A stretch of DNA of 64,000 nt. Source: Bacteroidota bacterium. Its GTDB lineage: Bacteria > Bacteroidota > Bacteroidia > J057 > JADKCL01. Within the stretch, counting starts at the first letter, position 1, and every line of letters starts with the position of its first letter. The notes below the pieces were generated by a model that was not told the DNA's origin, did not search any database, and saw only the letters and a list, made by a program, of their open reading frames with translations. The translations under genes and the position numbers were made by a program. The stretch spans positions 186,001 to 250,000 of the forward strand of contig JADKCL010000005.1 in the NCBI GenBank assembly GCA_016718825.1, written 5' to 3'. Positions 9,074 to 16,784 of the stretch are shown here, in pieces.

Positions 9074-10612
9074 ATGAGCCAAAAAGTAGTCCTCGTGATC
9101 ATGGACGGTTGGGGTATTGCCCGCGACCCCAAGGTCAGCGCCATAGAAGCAGCACAAACCCCATTCTACGACGAATCCTTGCGCATTCGCCCGCATGCAC
9201 GCTTGTATGCAAGCGAGCAACAAGTGGGTTTGCCCGCAGGGCAAATGGGGAACAGTGAAGTCGGGCATACCAATATTGGTGCTGGAAGGGTTGTTTATCA
9301 AGACCTTGTGCGCATCGGCTTGGCAATCGAATCAGGCGAGTTTGCTGCGAATAAGGAATTCAAAGGGTTGGTTGATTACTGCCGCGACAATCAAAAGCCG
9401 CTCCATCTGATGGGCTTGTTGAGCGATGGTGGCGTGCATTCGCACATCGATCATCTCAAGGGCATTTTGGAGATCCTGTCCAAGGAACCCAATTTGCCGC
9501 CTGTTTACTTGCACATGTTTATGGACGGCCGCGACACGGACCCCAATGGCGGGCGTGGCTACATCCAAGATCTAGAGGCGACAATGGCAAAAACGGGCAT
9601 TGGTCGCATCGCTTCCGTGGTCGGACGCTATTATGCGATGGACCGCAACAAGGCTTGGGAACGCACGAAAATTGCCTTTGACCTGATTCGATTTGGTCAA
9701 GGTGCAGGGTTCCATTCGGCCATGGAAGCCATCGATGCCAATTACGCTGCCGGCGTCACCGATGAATTTATCGAACCCGCGACCATCGTCAAGAATGGAA
9801 CGCCGATTGGTTTGTTGCACAAAGATCACGGTGTCCTTTTCTTCAATTTTCGCACGGATCGCGGCCGGCAGCTCACGACAGCGCTGACGCAACAGGAGTT
9901 CCCCGAACTTGGGATGCGTCCCAATACGTTTCATTATTGCACGCTTACGCGCTATGATGATACCTACAAAGGCATCCACGTATTGTTTGAAAAGGACAAT
10001 GTGCAAATGGGTCTCGGCGAAACCTTGGCCAAACATGGCAAGCAACAAATTCGCATTGCTGAAACTGAGAAATATCCGCACGTGACTTTTTTCTTCAATG
10101 GCGGCAGGGAAGAGCCATTTGTGGGAGAATCCCGGATTCTCTGCCCATCGCCGAAGGTCGCCACCTATGACCTTCAGCCGGAAATGAGTGCTGCCGAGAT
10201 TCGCGACAAGATCATCCCTGAATTGCAAAAGGGCGATGTTGATTTTGTCTGCCTGAACTTTGCCAACCCCGATATGGTTGGCCATACGGGCGTGTTTGCC
10301 GCAGCTGTGAAAGCTTGCGAAACCGTGGATGCCTGCACCAAGGCAGTCGTTGAGGCTGCCACTGCAAATGGCTATCATGTCTTGGTTACGGCCGACCATG
10401 GCAACGTCGATTGCATGATGAACCCCGATGGAAGTCCGCATACTGCCCATACAACGGCCTTGGTTCCATTGATATTGCATGCACCAAAGGGTTTTGACAA
10501 AGTATACAAGTTGAAGGACGGCAAACTAGGCGACTTGGCTCCGACCATTTTGCATCTGATGGGCCTGCCGATTCCTGCCGAAATGACCGGTGAAATCCTT
10601 GTGATCGAATGA
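9074..10612 (+). CDS. gpmI: 2,3-bisphosphoglycerate-independent phosphoglycerate mutase
   Basis: Interconverts 3- and 2-phosphoglycerate in glycolysis through a phosphoserine on a two-manganese, alkaline-phosphatase-like site. At 512 residues it has the normal family length. It starts with VLVIMDGWG (metal ligand Asp11), carries MGNSEVGHTNIGAGR with the catalytic serine at 61, MDGRDTDPNGG in the insertion domain, and the C-terminal metal motifs NPDMVGHTG and TADHGN. Its stop overlaps the next start by 4 bp (ATGA), so it is coupled to the secreted protein downstream. Confidence 0.97.
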   Translation: MSQKVVLVIMDGWGIARDPKVSAIEAAQTPFYDESLRIRPHARLYASEQQVGLPAGQMGNSEVGHTNIGAGRVVYQDLVRIGLAIESGEFAANKEFKGLVDYCRDNQKPLHLMGLLSDGGVHSHIDHLKGILEILSKEPNLPPVYLHMFMDGRDTDPNGGRGYIQDLEATMAKTGIGRIASVVGRYYAMDRNKAWERTKIAFDLIRFGQGAGFHSAMEAIDANYAAGVTDEFIEPATIVKNGTPIGLLHKDHGVLFFNFRTDRGRQLTTALTQQEFPELGMRPNTFHYCTLTRYDDTYKGIHVLFEKDNVQMGLGETLAKHGKQQIRIAETEKYPHVTFFFNGGREEPFVGESRILCPSPKVATYDLQPEMSAAEIRDKIIPELQKGDVDFVCLNFANPDMVGHTGVFAAAVKACETVDACTKAVVEAATANGYHVLVTADHGNVDCMMNPDGSPHTAHTTALVPLILHAPKGFDKVYKLKDGKLGDLAPTILHLMGLPIPAEMTGEILVIE

Positions 10613-11196
10613 AGCAAGTCTTTGGGATTTTGCTGTTTCTGACGCTGACAGCGGTCGTCTGCAAGGCCCAAGACGGTGCGTTTTACAAAGCGCTGTTTTG
10701 GAAGCAATTGTCGGCTACCTGCCGACCGGGACTGCGTTGGGAAAAATCCGTCACGGAGTTTGATGATGCTGGAAGTCCCAAGACGGAAACCAAGGTTTTT
10801 GAACTCGATTGTTTGCATGGCGTTGCCACTGCTGGAGAAACAAAAATTGGCTTGAATCCCGAGGAATTCGGGCATCTGTTTGAATACATGTTTGACAATC
10901 CTTACCATTCGGAAAATTTGAATGTGGATCGAAAGGGCCAATCTGTCCACGCAATTGCCCATACCAAAGAGGACGCCAAGCTTCGCTTGCAGAGCTTTGA
11001 GCTCGATGCAGGCACTGGTGTTTTGCGTAAAGCGGAGGCGCATATCGTCAAGGAAAGCCCATTGTATGACTTGGATGTGAGGATCATTGTACATTTTGAC
11101 GAACAAGGCCATTACATGGACCATCTCATCGAAACCATCACCGATGTTTTGATGGGGGGCGCACTCCATACGAGGATCCAAGCTCGAATGCTATGA
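10609..11196 (+). CDS. Secreted protein of unknown function
   Basis: 195 residues with a signal peptide (MKQVFGILLFLTLTAVVCKAQ). The mature part is hydrophilic, with a mixed alpha/beta pattern and two cysteines near 29 and 67; no family is recognised. It overlaps gpmI by 4 bp at the start and crcB by 4 bp at the end, so the three genes form one tightly coupled transcript. The link to glycolysis or fluoride efflux may be only positional. Confidence 0.75.
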   Translation: MKQVFGILLFLTLTAVVCKAQDGAFYKALFWKQLSATCRPGLRWEKSVTEFDDAGSPKTETKVFELDCLHGVATAGETKIGLNPEEFGHLFEYMFDNPYHSENLNVDRKGQSVHAIAHTKEDAKLRLQSFELDAGTGVLRKAEAHIVKESPLYDLDVRIIVHFDEQGHYMDHLIETITDVLMGGALHTRIQARML

Positions 11197-11567
11197 TGGA
11201 ATGGCTCGCAGTCTTCCTAGGTGGTGGAATGGGTTCCCTTGCACGACTTGGGATGGGCAAATGGCTGGGAACGACTGCCGCAGGTTTTCCATTGGCGACT
11301 TTTCTCACCAACATCGTTGCCTGCCTGATTTTGGGATTCGTCGCCGGATTTGTTTCGAATAAGTTTCAGATTCACCCCGTGCTTCGCATCGGCATCACGG
11401 CGGGATTTTGCGGCGGATTCAGCACCTTTTCGACGTTCAGTCTGGAGTCTGTCGGACTCTGGGAAAGCGGAAAACTTGCTTTGATGGCCGTTTATGTGGT
11501 TGCATCGGTTGCTGTCTGCTTTCTGGGAATCGGAATCGGGCAATGGCTGGGAAGGCAGTTTGCCTAG
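11193..11567 (+). CDS. crcB: CrcB/Fluc fluoride ion channel
   Basis: 124 residues with four membrane spans. Fluc proteins form dual-topology dimers that let fluoride leave the cell. Motifs seen are GGGMGSLARLGMGKWL at the start, the conserved asparagine in FLTNIVACLILG, and GFCGGFSTFSTFSLES, which holds the phenylalanine/threonine fluoride track. The start overlaps the preceding stop by 4 bp. No fluoride riboswitch was seen upstream, consistent with its position inside an operon. Confidence 0.93.
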   Translation: MMEWLAVFLGGGMGSLARLGMGKWLGTTAAGFPLATFLTNIVACLILGFVAGFVSNKFQIHPVLRIGITAGFCGGFSTFSTFSLESVGLWESGKLALMAVYVVASVAVCFLGIGIGQWLGRQFA

Positions 11568-11593
11568 AGCAAGCCTGCAATTCCCATGAAAGA

Positions 11594-11611
11594 CAGCCTT
11601 AATCGAGGCTG
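11594..11611. terminator. Weak hairpin between convergent crcB and the B12 operon end
   Basis: CAGCCT and AGGCTG form a 6-bp stem around 6 nt, with GGTTTCCTT after it. Its place between convergent stops suggests termination, but the stem is short. Confidence 0.4.
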
Positions 11612-11632
11612 GGTTTCCTTCAAAGTATTCTC

Positions 11633-12724
11633 TCAAGGCAAAAAGGCAAATTCACCGGGGATGATGCCGGATGGAAAGCTGGCAAGCGGCGTCGAAGATC
11701 CGGTTGTATAGCGATACACCACGCCACGTCGCTGATAATCAAGGGCGTCACCTGCGTAGATCAAGTCCGTAAGCGGATCCACCGCCAAGCCGTACCACGT
11801 ATGACTACCCTGCGGAATCCAAGCTTGCGTCGGTAAGCTCCCGTCCGTGATTGCCATCTGAAAGATGCCTCCGTTCAGGAAAAAGAGTTGATTCCCCGCA
11901 ATGTTGATGCAGAGTTTGCTCGGTGCTTGGGTTGCTGACGAAAATGGGAAAACGGCTTCCAGATTCAGCGAGTCGGGATTCAACCGGACCAACTGCGGGA
12001 CGGCCTGTCCCAAGGCATTGCCGCAAAGCACCCAAAGTTTGCCGTTTTGGTCCTGAACGAGGCTGTTGGGCTCCCGTCCAACATAGACGCTGTCGGTCAA
12101 AGTGAGCGTGCTCGGATCGATCACCAGCAATTTGTCCGTTCCGGTTTGCGTGACAAACACGCGGTTGCCGACCATTAACATTTCTTCCGTCCAACCGCCT
12201 GTCGCGATCGTGCCTTCTACATTGCATCCCACAAGATTGACCACCGAAATCGACTTGGAATAAAGATCGCTCACCAGGGCCTTGTTGTTGCCAATCGGCA
12301 ACAAATACCTTGGCGATTGCAGTCCTGTGATGGTGCAACTGCTTTTCAGGCTGGGCAAATCCACGACTTCGATCTTCCCCGAATTGTTGACGACGATGTA
12401 AGCACGGTTGCCGACGATGGTAACACTCTGCGCGACATCGCCCAACGGCCGCGCATTCTCCAGTTCAAAAATATCCTCCCGAAGCGAATCGTCCGTCAGT
12501 CGGATGAAACCCAGGCTTGCATTCCCACCTTGGAAATTCCCTTCGTTGACCACCAAAACACCATCTGCATAGTCAAAAGGAACCTCGGGCTCAGGCTTGT
12601 CCTTGCAACCAAGGAATGTGGTAGTTGCCAAGAGAAACAGCAGGGCCCACCTCGCTATTTCCAAAGACTGGAACACGCGGGGATTAGCTTCGCTGATTGC
12701 TGCGCCGATCTTACGAGTCTCCAT
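11633..12724 (-). CDS. BtuG-like beta-propeller surface lipoprotein (DUF5074/YncE type)
   Basis: A 363-residue lipoprotein with lipobox FLGC followed by charged residues, then repeated blades of about 45 residues (GNRAYIVVNNSGKIEVVDLP, GNRVFVTQTGTDKLLVIDP). BtuG proteins of Bacteroides are seven-bladed propeller lipoproteins that bind cobalamin very tightly and dock on BtuB; DUF5074 proteins next to BtuB are that type. The frame is open back to 12862, but the upstream part is antisense-like or inside the receptor gene, so the ATG at 12724 is chosen; it lies within a short repeat and overlaps the receptor stop by 14 bp. A GTG nearer the signal sequence is possible. Last gene of the riboswitch operon. 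BtuG function is inferred. Confidence 0.78.
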   Translation of the reverse strand: METRKIGAAISEANPRVFQSLEIARWALLFLLATTTFLGCKDKPEPEVPFDYADGVLVVNEGNFQGGNASLGFIRLTDDSLREDIFELENARPLGDVAQSVTIVGNRAYIVVNNSGKIEVVDLPSLKSSCTITGLQSPRYLLPIGNNKALVSDLYSKSISVVNLVGCNVEGTIATGGWTEEMLMVGNRVFVTQTGTDKLLVIDPSTLTLTDSVYVGREPNSLVQDQNGKLWVLCGNALGQAVPQLVRLNPDSLNLEAVFPFSSATQAPSKLCINIAGNQLFFLNGGIFQMAITDGSLPTQAWIPQGSHTWYGLAVDPLTDLIYAGDALDYQRRGVVYRYTTGSSTPLASFPSGIIPGEFAFLP

Positions 12725-14801
12725 TTTCCATTTTCCATTCTCCATTTTCAATTCCCCCCCGTTGCTTCCAAAGATCGACATCCAGTCGCAAAAAGTAGGA
12801 TCTTCCGGGCATCGGCCGCCATGCCACGGTCTGAAACTGGGCATTCCACAGGTTGCGGACACCTGCTTGCAGATGGAAATGCTTGAACAGATGCGGGTTC
12901 ATCTGGACTTTTTCTTTGGTTGGCGAACGATATTCCTGTAATTCCACGGCTTTCCCGAGGCGGCAACCCACACTCACGTCTGCAGTGCTGAATCCCGGGA
13001 TGAAATCGCTGTTGTCGGCCGTGGTGTACCGGCGGCTATTCCAATCCTGGAAATATTGCAGGCTCCAGCGTGCCCATTGCAAGCCGAGGCGAAACGTCGC
13101 ATTGTGCCTTGGCGTGTAAATCAATAAATCTCCGTCTTGGTTCCGGCTGTCGTTGAAGTTGTAATTCACCGAAATGTCGTGGTACATCCACGGGTAAATG
13201 TTTTGGAAAGGACCTTTCCAATGGAAATTGGCCTCGATTCCGCGCGCCTGCACATGCTGCACATTCTCCGGTGACCAGATATTTCCATTGCCCGGAAGCC
13301 AAAGAATCCAATCGTCGACCTCATTCCAATAGCCGCCGAGTGAATATTCCAGAATGCCGTTTTCTGTCCATGGTAGCCAACGTAGGATCGAAAATTCTCC
13401 AGACAAACTTTGCTCCGGTCGCAGATCGGGATTGCCGCCCGGCACCCAATAGCGGTCATTGAGCGTGGGATAGCGGTAATTGCGGGAAATGCTGCCCGAT
13501 AACCGCGTTTTGTTGCCAAAACTGCAGCCCAACAATCCCAGCAAGGGCGACAGGCGTTGATTGTAAAGCTCTTCCCGCAAGACCAGACCGATTTTGGAGG
13601 TCTTCTTTTTACCCAACGTCAATTCGCCATGGGCGAATGTTGACCAGAGATTTTGTTGCGCTGCCAATGTGAAGCCATCGCTACGCGCCTGATCATGTAC
13701 AAATCGCAAACCTGCATTTTGAAACTTGAAGGCGGGTTCACCGCCGGAATGGCGTACATATTGACTTTCGGCAATGAACCGGTCAAAGGAGGATGGCGCC
13801 AAAATTCCGGCCGTAGGGTTGCGGTAAGTGAGCGATTCCCGAAAATAGGCAACATTCGTTTGAATGTAGGCCTGCGGAATGTACTTGCGCCAGCGCAGCA
13901 TCGCACGAACCGCGCGGTCGCTTTGCGATTCCCGCGTATTGCCCGAAAGCATGGTCGGCGGCAATTCCCGTTCAGATGCAAAGGTCCAGACCTTGAGGTT
14001 GAAATCATTGCGTTTGACAAAGCCTTGAATTTCCTGCATTCCACCCAACTGCCGGATTGCAGCATTTTCGAGGCGCTGAACGGGTTCGCCAGCCTGCCCT
14101 GTATTCACAAAAGGGAAGTCGTTGCGGCCGGAGTTCCAGTACAGCTTGGTGCTGCTACTGAAGCGTTTGCCCGCGAATTGCAAGCCTAGATTCGAAGAAA
14201 GATTCCGAAAGGAGGAAACTTGCTGCGAATAGGAAATCAAAGCCGGCTTGAAGTACTGTACCTGCGGTGCTGACCCTAGCAGGATGGCCCCTCCGAGTCC
14301 GCCGGAGCCCTGCACCAAGGAATTGCCGCCGTAGCGTGCCTCGACATGGTTAAACAATCCACCACCGCTGAGCGCAAAATCCTGCTGCCCCAGCATCGGC
14401 GAATTCAGCGGCAAGCCTTCCCAATAGATTTGCGTATGACCCGCACCCGTTCCCCGCATCGTCGGACTCGAAAGTCCGCCAGGAGCGTAGCGTTTCAGGC
14501 TCAGCGAAGGCATTTCACGTAGGATATCGGCGACACTTCCCATTTTTCCATTTGCTTGGGTAAGCGAATCAGAAATCCAGTAGTGAGCGCCTGTCACTGA
14601 ATTTTGCGGCCCCCAATGCGTGCGAATGATGACAGCCTCCAAGGGACTTGTCAGATAAGTGCTTTCAATGTCTGGGGTGTCTGATTCCTCCGTTGAAAAG
14701 ACCGCATCCGGCTTGGAACGCATCGAATCCACCTGCGCATTCGAAGGAAGTGACCCCAAAAGGCAGCAAATCAATCCGAGAATTCGTAGCCAGCTACTCA
14801 T
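12711..14801 (-). CDS. btuB: BtuB-like TonB-dependent outer-membrane receptor
   Basis: 696 residues: signal peptide (to SNAQ near residue 23), plug domain about 60-175 (SVADILREMPSLSL, SSPTMRGTGAGHTQIYWEG, GLGGAILLG), then a 22-strand-type barrel. BtuB receptors import cobalamin powered by TonB. The assignment rests on membership in a cobalamin-riboswitch operon with a BtuG-like lipoprotein; the barrel alone does not fix the substrate. The barrel appears to end at SYFLRLDVDLW, after which about 18 odd residues (ENGEWKMENG) come from a short DNA repeat read in frame. Its start overlaps the stop of the upstream small gene (ATGA). Confidence 0.87.
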   Translation of the reverse strand: MSSWLRILGLICCLLGSLPSNAQVDSMRSKPDAVFSTEESDTPDIESTYLTSPLEAVIIRTHWGPQNSVTGAHYWISDSLTQANGKMGSVADILREMPSLSLKRYAPGGLSSPTMRGTGAGHTQIYWEGLPLNSPMLGQQDFALSGGGLFNHVEARYGGNSLVQGSGGLGGAILLGSAPQVQYFKPALISYSQQVSSFRNLSSNLGLQFAGKRFSSSTKLYWNSGRNDFPFVNTGQAGEPVQRLENAAIRQLGGMQEIQGFVKRNDFNLKVWTFASERELPPTMLSGNTRESQSDRAVRAMLRWRKYIPQAYIQTNVAYFRESLTYRNPTAGILAPSSFDRFIAESQYVRHSGGEPAFKFQNAGLRFVHDQARSDGFTLAAQQNLWSTFAHGELTLGKKKTSKIGLVLREELYNQRLSPLLGLLGCSFGNKTRLSGSISRNYRYPTLNDRYWVPGGNPDLRPEQSLSGEFSILRWLPWTENGILEYSLGGYWNEVDDWILWLPGNGNIWSPENVQHVQARGIEANFHWKGPFQNIYPWMYHDISVNYNFNDSRNQDGDLLIYTPRHNATFRLGLQWARWSLQYFQDWNSRRYTTADNSDFIPGFSTADVSVGCRLGKAVELQEYRSPTKEKVQMNPHLFKHFHLQAGVRNLWNAQFQTVAWRPMPGRSYFLRLDVDLWKQRGGIENGEWKMENGDS
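12719..12752. repeat. Phrase repeat (TCCATTTTCCATT type) inside coding sequence
   Basis: Copies of TCCATTTTCCATT words overlap the 3' end of the receptor gene and the 5' end of the lipoprotein gene, and are translated in both (ENGEWKMENG and MENGKWKMET). A run of seven Cs follows at 12754-12760. The same word set forms the 42117-42193 element. Confidence 0.75.
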
Positions 14802-15100
14802 TTTCGCTGTACCACGATTTTTCGTTTTTCGGCAAACCCATCCACCCGGATTTCCAGCACATAGACGCCTGCAGCAAGATTTTCAGTGGGCATTTCGATG
14901 ATGACGGACTCGTCCAGGTTCCATTGCTCGGATTGCCAGACCAAGTTGCCGCCGACATCGTGCGTCAAAATTTCAAGTTTGCTCCGAATGCCTTGCACGG
15001 CAATGAAAACGATATCGCCAGAAGAAACCAAATTTGGAAACACCGTCAGCGAATCGAATTCAGTAATGTCCCAAGCAACACTCACCAAGGTGCTTCCCAT
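14798..15100 (-). CDS. Very short secreted protein made mostly of a T9SS sorting domain (5' end frameshifted)
   Basis: 100 residues from the ATG at 15100. Almost all of it is a type A T9SS C-terminal domain: LTVFPNLVSSGD, then HDVGGNLVWQ, then ENLAAGVYVLEIRVDG and RKIVVQRK. The frame is open upstream of this ATG and reads FSQAPYRGGNGDGYEM, which looks like the end of a signal peptide plus a mature N-terminus, but meets a stop at about 15170. The rest of a signal peptide (LKFAFGFLILPCLL) is in another frame that begins at an ATG at 15305 overlapping the upstream stop. Removing one base from the G3 at 15154-15156 would join them into about 168 residues. It may be a frameshifted gene or contain a sequence error. 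Confidence 0.6.
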   Translation of the reverse strand: MGSTLVSVAWDITEFDSLTVFPNLVSSGDIVFIAVQGIRSKLEILTHDVGGNLVWQSEQWNLDESVIIEMPTENLAAGVYVLEIRVDGFAEKRKIVVQRK

Positions 15101-15230
15101 TTCATAGCCATCGCCATTCCCGCCCCGATAAGGCGCCTGGGAGAAAACGGCTTGGGAGGAGGCAAGGAAGAATCAGAAAACCAAAAGCGAATTTCAACAG
15201 GCCCGAAAAAAGGCAGCGACCGAAACCCAG

Positions 15231-15258
15231 CACTTGGTGTCTTGGTGCCTTGGTGGCC
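15231..15258. repeat. Phrase repeat (CTTGGTGTCTTGGTGCC type)
   Basis: The word CTTGGTG occurs three times in slightly changed form (CTTGGTGTCTTGGTGCCTTGG). It sits between the FGE-fold gene and the short T9SS-tail gene, in the region where the latter is frameshifted. Confidence 0.55.
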
Positions 15259-15301
15259 AACGCAAGCGCTCGACCTGTTTCCTCAGACTGTTTCCTTGCA
15301 C

Positions 15302-16780
15302 TCATCTCGCTCCTCTCCCTCCTGCAGTATTTCTCCGGACATCCGATGCCCAATCAATGTAAAACCGATCCGAAACCGCCAAATCACGAAATCCGGGGAT
15401 AATCCCGCTGTTCCAAGCCCCGCCTTTGAATCCAACCCCCTCCGGGCCAGGCCAATCGTTGACATTGGCTTCGCCAGTGGGGCTGATGGTTCCGTCGCCC
15501 AGCCCGCCTTGGAAATTGAGTCCGGTTGTGCGCGCACTCACGCAAAGCTCCCAGAGGTTGCCGCTCAATTCCATGTGGCCATAAAATCCTGCGCCAGCCT
15601 GCAGGCGGTCGCTCGCGGAGTTTGCTCCAAAGCCGCAACGTAGCGGGCCTTGCGGGCCGTTGTAACCGTGGCTGCCCAGGCCCGCATTGAAGGTTGCTGA
15701 ATCAGATACCCCTTCGGCAGGCGAACCATCATTTAAAACAGCGTTGGCATCGACAATTTCGGGAGTACCCCAAGCAAATTCGCCGGATTCAGGTGCGAGA
15801 TTGCCCCGGCAAGCCTTTTCATATTCCAATTCGGTGATGGGCCGCAGGGCCGCCCAATCGAGGTAGGCTGCCAAGTCTGGCCAACTGAGCCAGTTACAGG
15901 CCCGGTTTTGACCGTCTTGATCACCATTGTTGGCGCCCCCGTCGAGGTTGCATGCGTACCGCGCCGTGGATTCACCCGGGTGCCCGTGCGCTGCGAGTAC
16001 GACCGCGCTGCGGTTCGCATTCACGCCTGCGAGCGCGAGCGTGCCTGTGGCCCCTTCCGGATCCGAAGCCGTCCTCGCCTTCTGTTGTTCAAACGTGAGT
16101 GTATTCAGAAAGTCAACGTATTGCGCCTGACTCAATTCATATTTCATCAGGTAAAAACCCGCAAATCCCTTGGGATAGGCAGACGGAATCGTAGCGGCAG
16201 GTGCTTTTCCGCCATCTGCGCCCAGTGCATCGGAAGGAATGGCATTCTCGGAGGTCAAAAAATAAGGTTGACCATTTGCGGAGTCATGGAGGGCAAAGTT
16301 GCTGCTCCCGTCGCCGACCCAAAACGGGCTTTCAGGAACAAAAGCCATTTCGATACCGAAGACTTGTATTTCATAAATTCCGGGGCTGAGTTTCTCTTCG
16401 AAAGCCAGGTTCAAGGAGACAGAAGTTAGATTGCCTGCGCCATTGCCGACATTCCGGACCATGATGCCTTCGCCATTTTGGGCTGTTTCCAAGGAAAGTA
16501 AGCCTGGATTGCCGCAGAAATGTGCGGCAGGGGTGGTGGAGAAGCGCAGATGCTGCCATTCGCCGAGGGCGGGTTTGATTTTGGCAAAAAGCCAGACCGC
16601 ATCGTGGTTGCCCGTTCCGTTGGGGAGGTTCCACCCATTGTCCCAGGAAATGGTGGTTTGCAGCGAGGTACGGTCGCACGAGACTGTTCCAAATCGCAAG
16701 TTATTGGAAAAGACCGCGTTGTTGACGAGGACGAATCCCAGGCAAAACAATACTCTCCAAATTTGACCCCAAATTTTCAT
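15302..16780 (-). CDS. Secreted FGE/SUMF1-fold protein in the cobalamin operon
   Basis: 492 residues: signal peptide to about residue 25, an N-terminal beta domain (SWDNGWNLPNGTGNHDAVWLF) to about 165, then a formylglycine-generating-enzyme (C-type-lectin-like) domain from about 210 (GFYLMKYELSQAQYVDFLNT, RPITELEYEKACRG, GNLWELCVS, GFKGGAWNSG). True FGE enzymes use a cysteine pair near the C-terminal GG-W/GFR region; here the segment from GGAWNSG to the C-terminal GGRGAR has no cysteine, so sulfatase activation is unlikely and ligand binding is more plausible. It lies 4 bp after the propeller gene. Its role in B12 uptake is unknown. Confidence 0.83.
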   Translation of the reverse strand: MKIWGQIWRVLFCLGFVLVNNAVFSNNLRFGTVSCDRTSLQTTISWDNGWNLPNGTGNHDAVWLFAKIKPALGEWQHLRFSTTPAAHFCGNPGLLSLETAQNGEGIMVRNVGNGAGNLTSVSLNLAFEEKLSPGIYEIQVFGIEMAFVPESPFWVGDGSSNFALHDSANGQPYFLTSENAIPSDALGADGGKAPAATIPSAYPKGFAGFYLMKYELSQAQYVDFLNTLTFEQQKARTASDPEGATGTLALAGVNANRSAVVLAAHGHPGESTARYACNLDGGANNGDQDGQNRACNWLSWPDLAAYLDWAALRPITELEYEKACRGNLAPESGEFAWGTPEIVDANAVLNDGSPAEGVSDSATFNAGLGSHGYNGPQGPLRCGFGANSASDRLQAGAGFYGHMELSGNLWELCVSARTTGLNFQGGLGDGTISPTGEANVNDWPGPEGVGFKGGAWNSGIIPGFRDLAVSDRFYIDWASDVRRNTAGGRGAR

Positions 16781-16784
16781 CAGC

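Noticed and set aside
15102..15353. 83-residue frame between the FGE-fold gene and the short T9SS-tail gene taken as its own gene
   Set aside because: Its only meaningful part is a signal-peptide-like stretch that fits the neighbouring frame; it is best seen as the displaced start of that gene.
14648..15643. 331-residue plus-strand open frame
   Set aside because: Crosses three minus-strand genes of the cobalamin operon and has no protein-like features.
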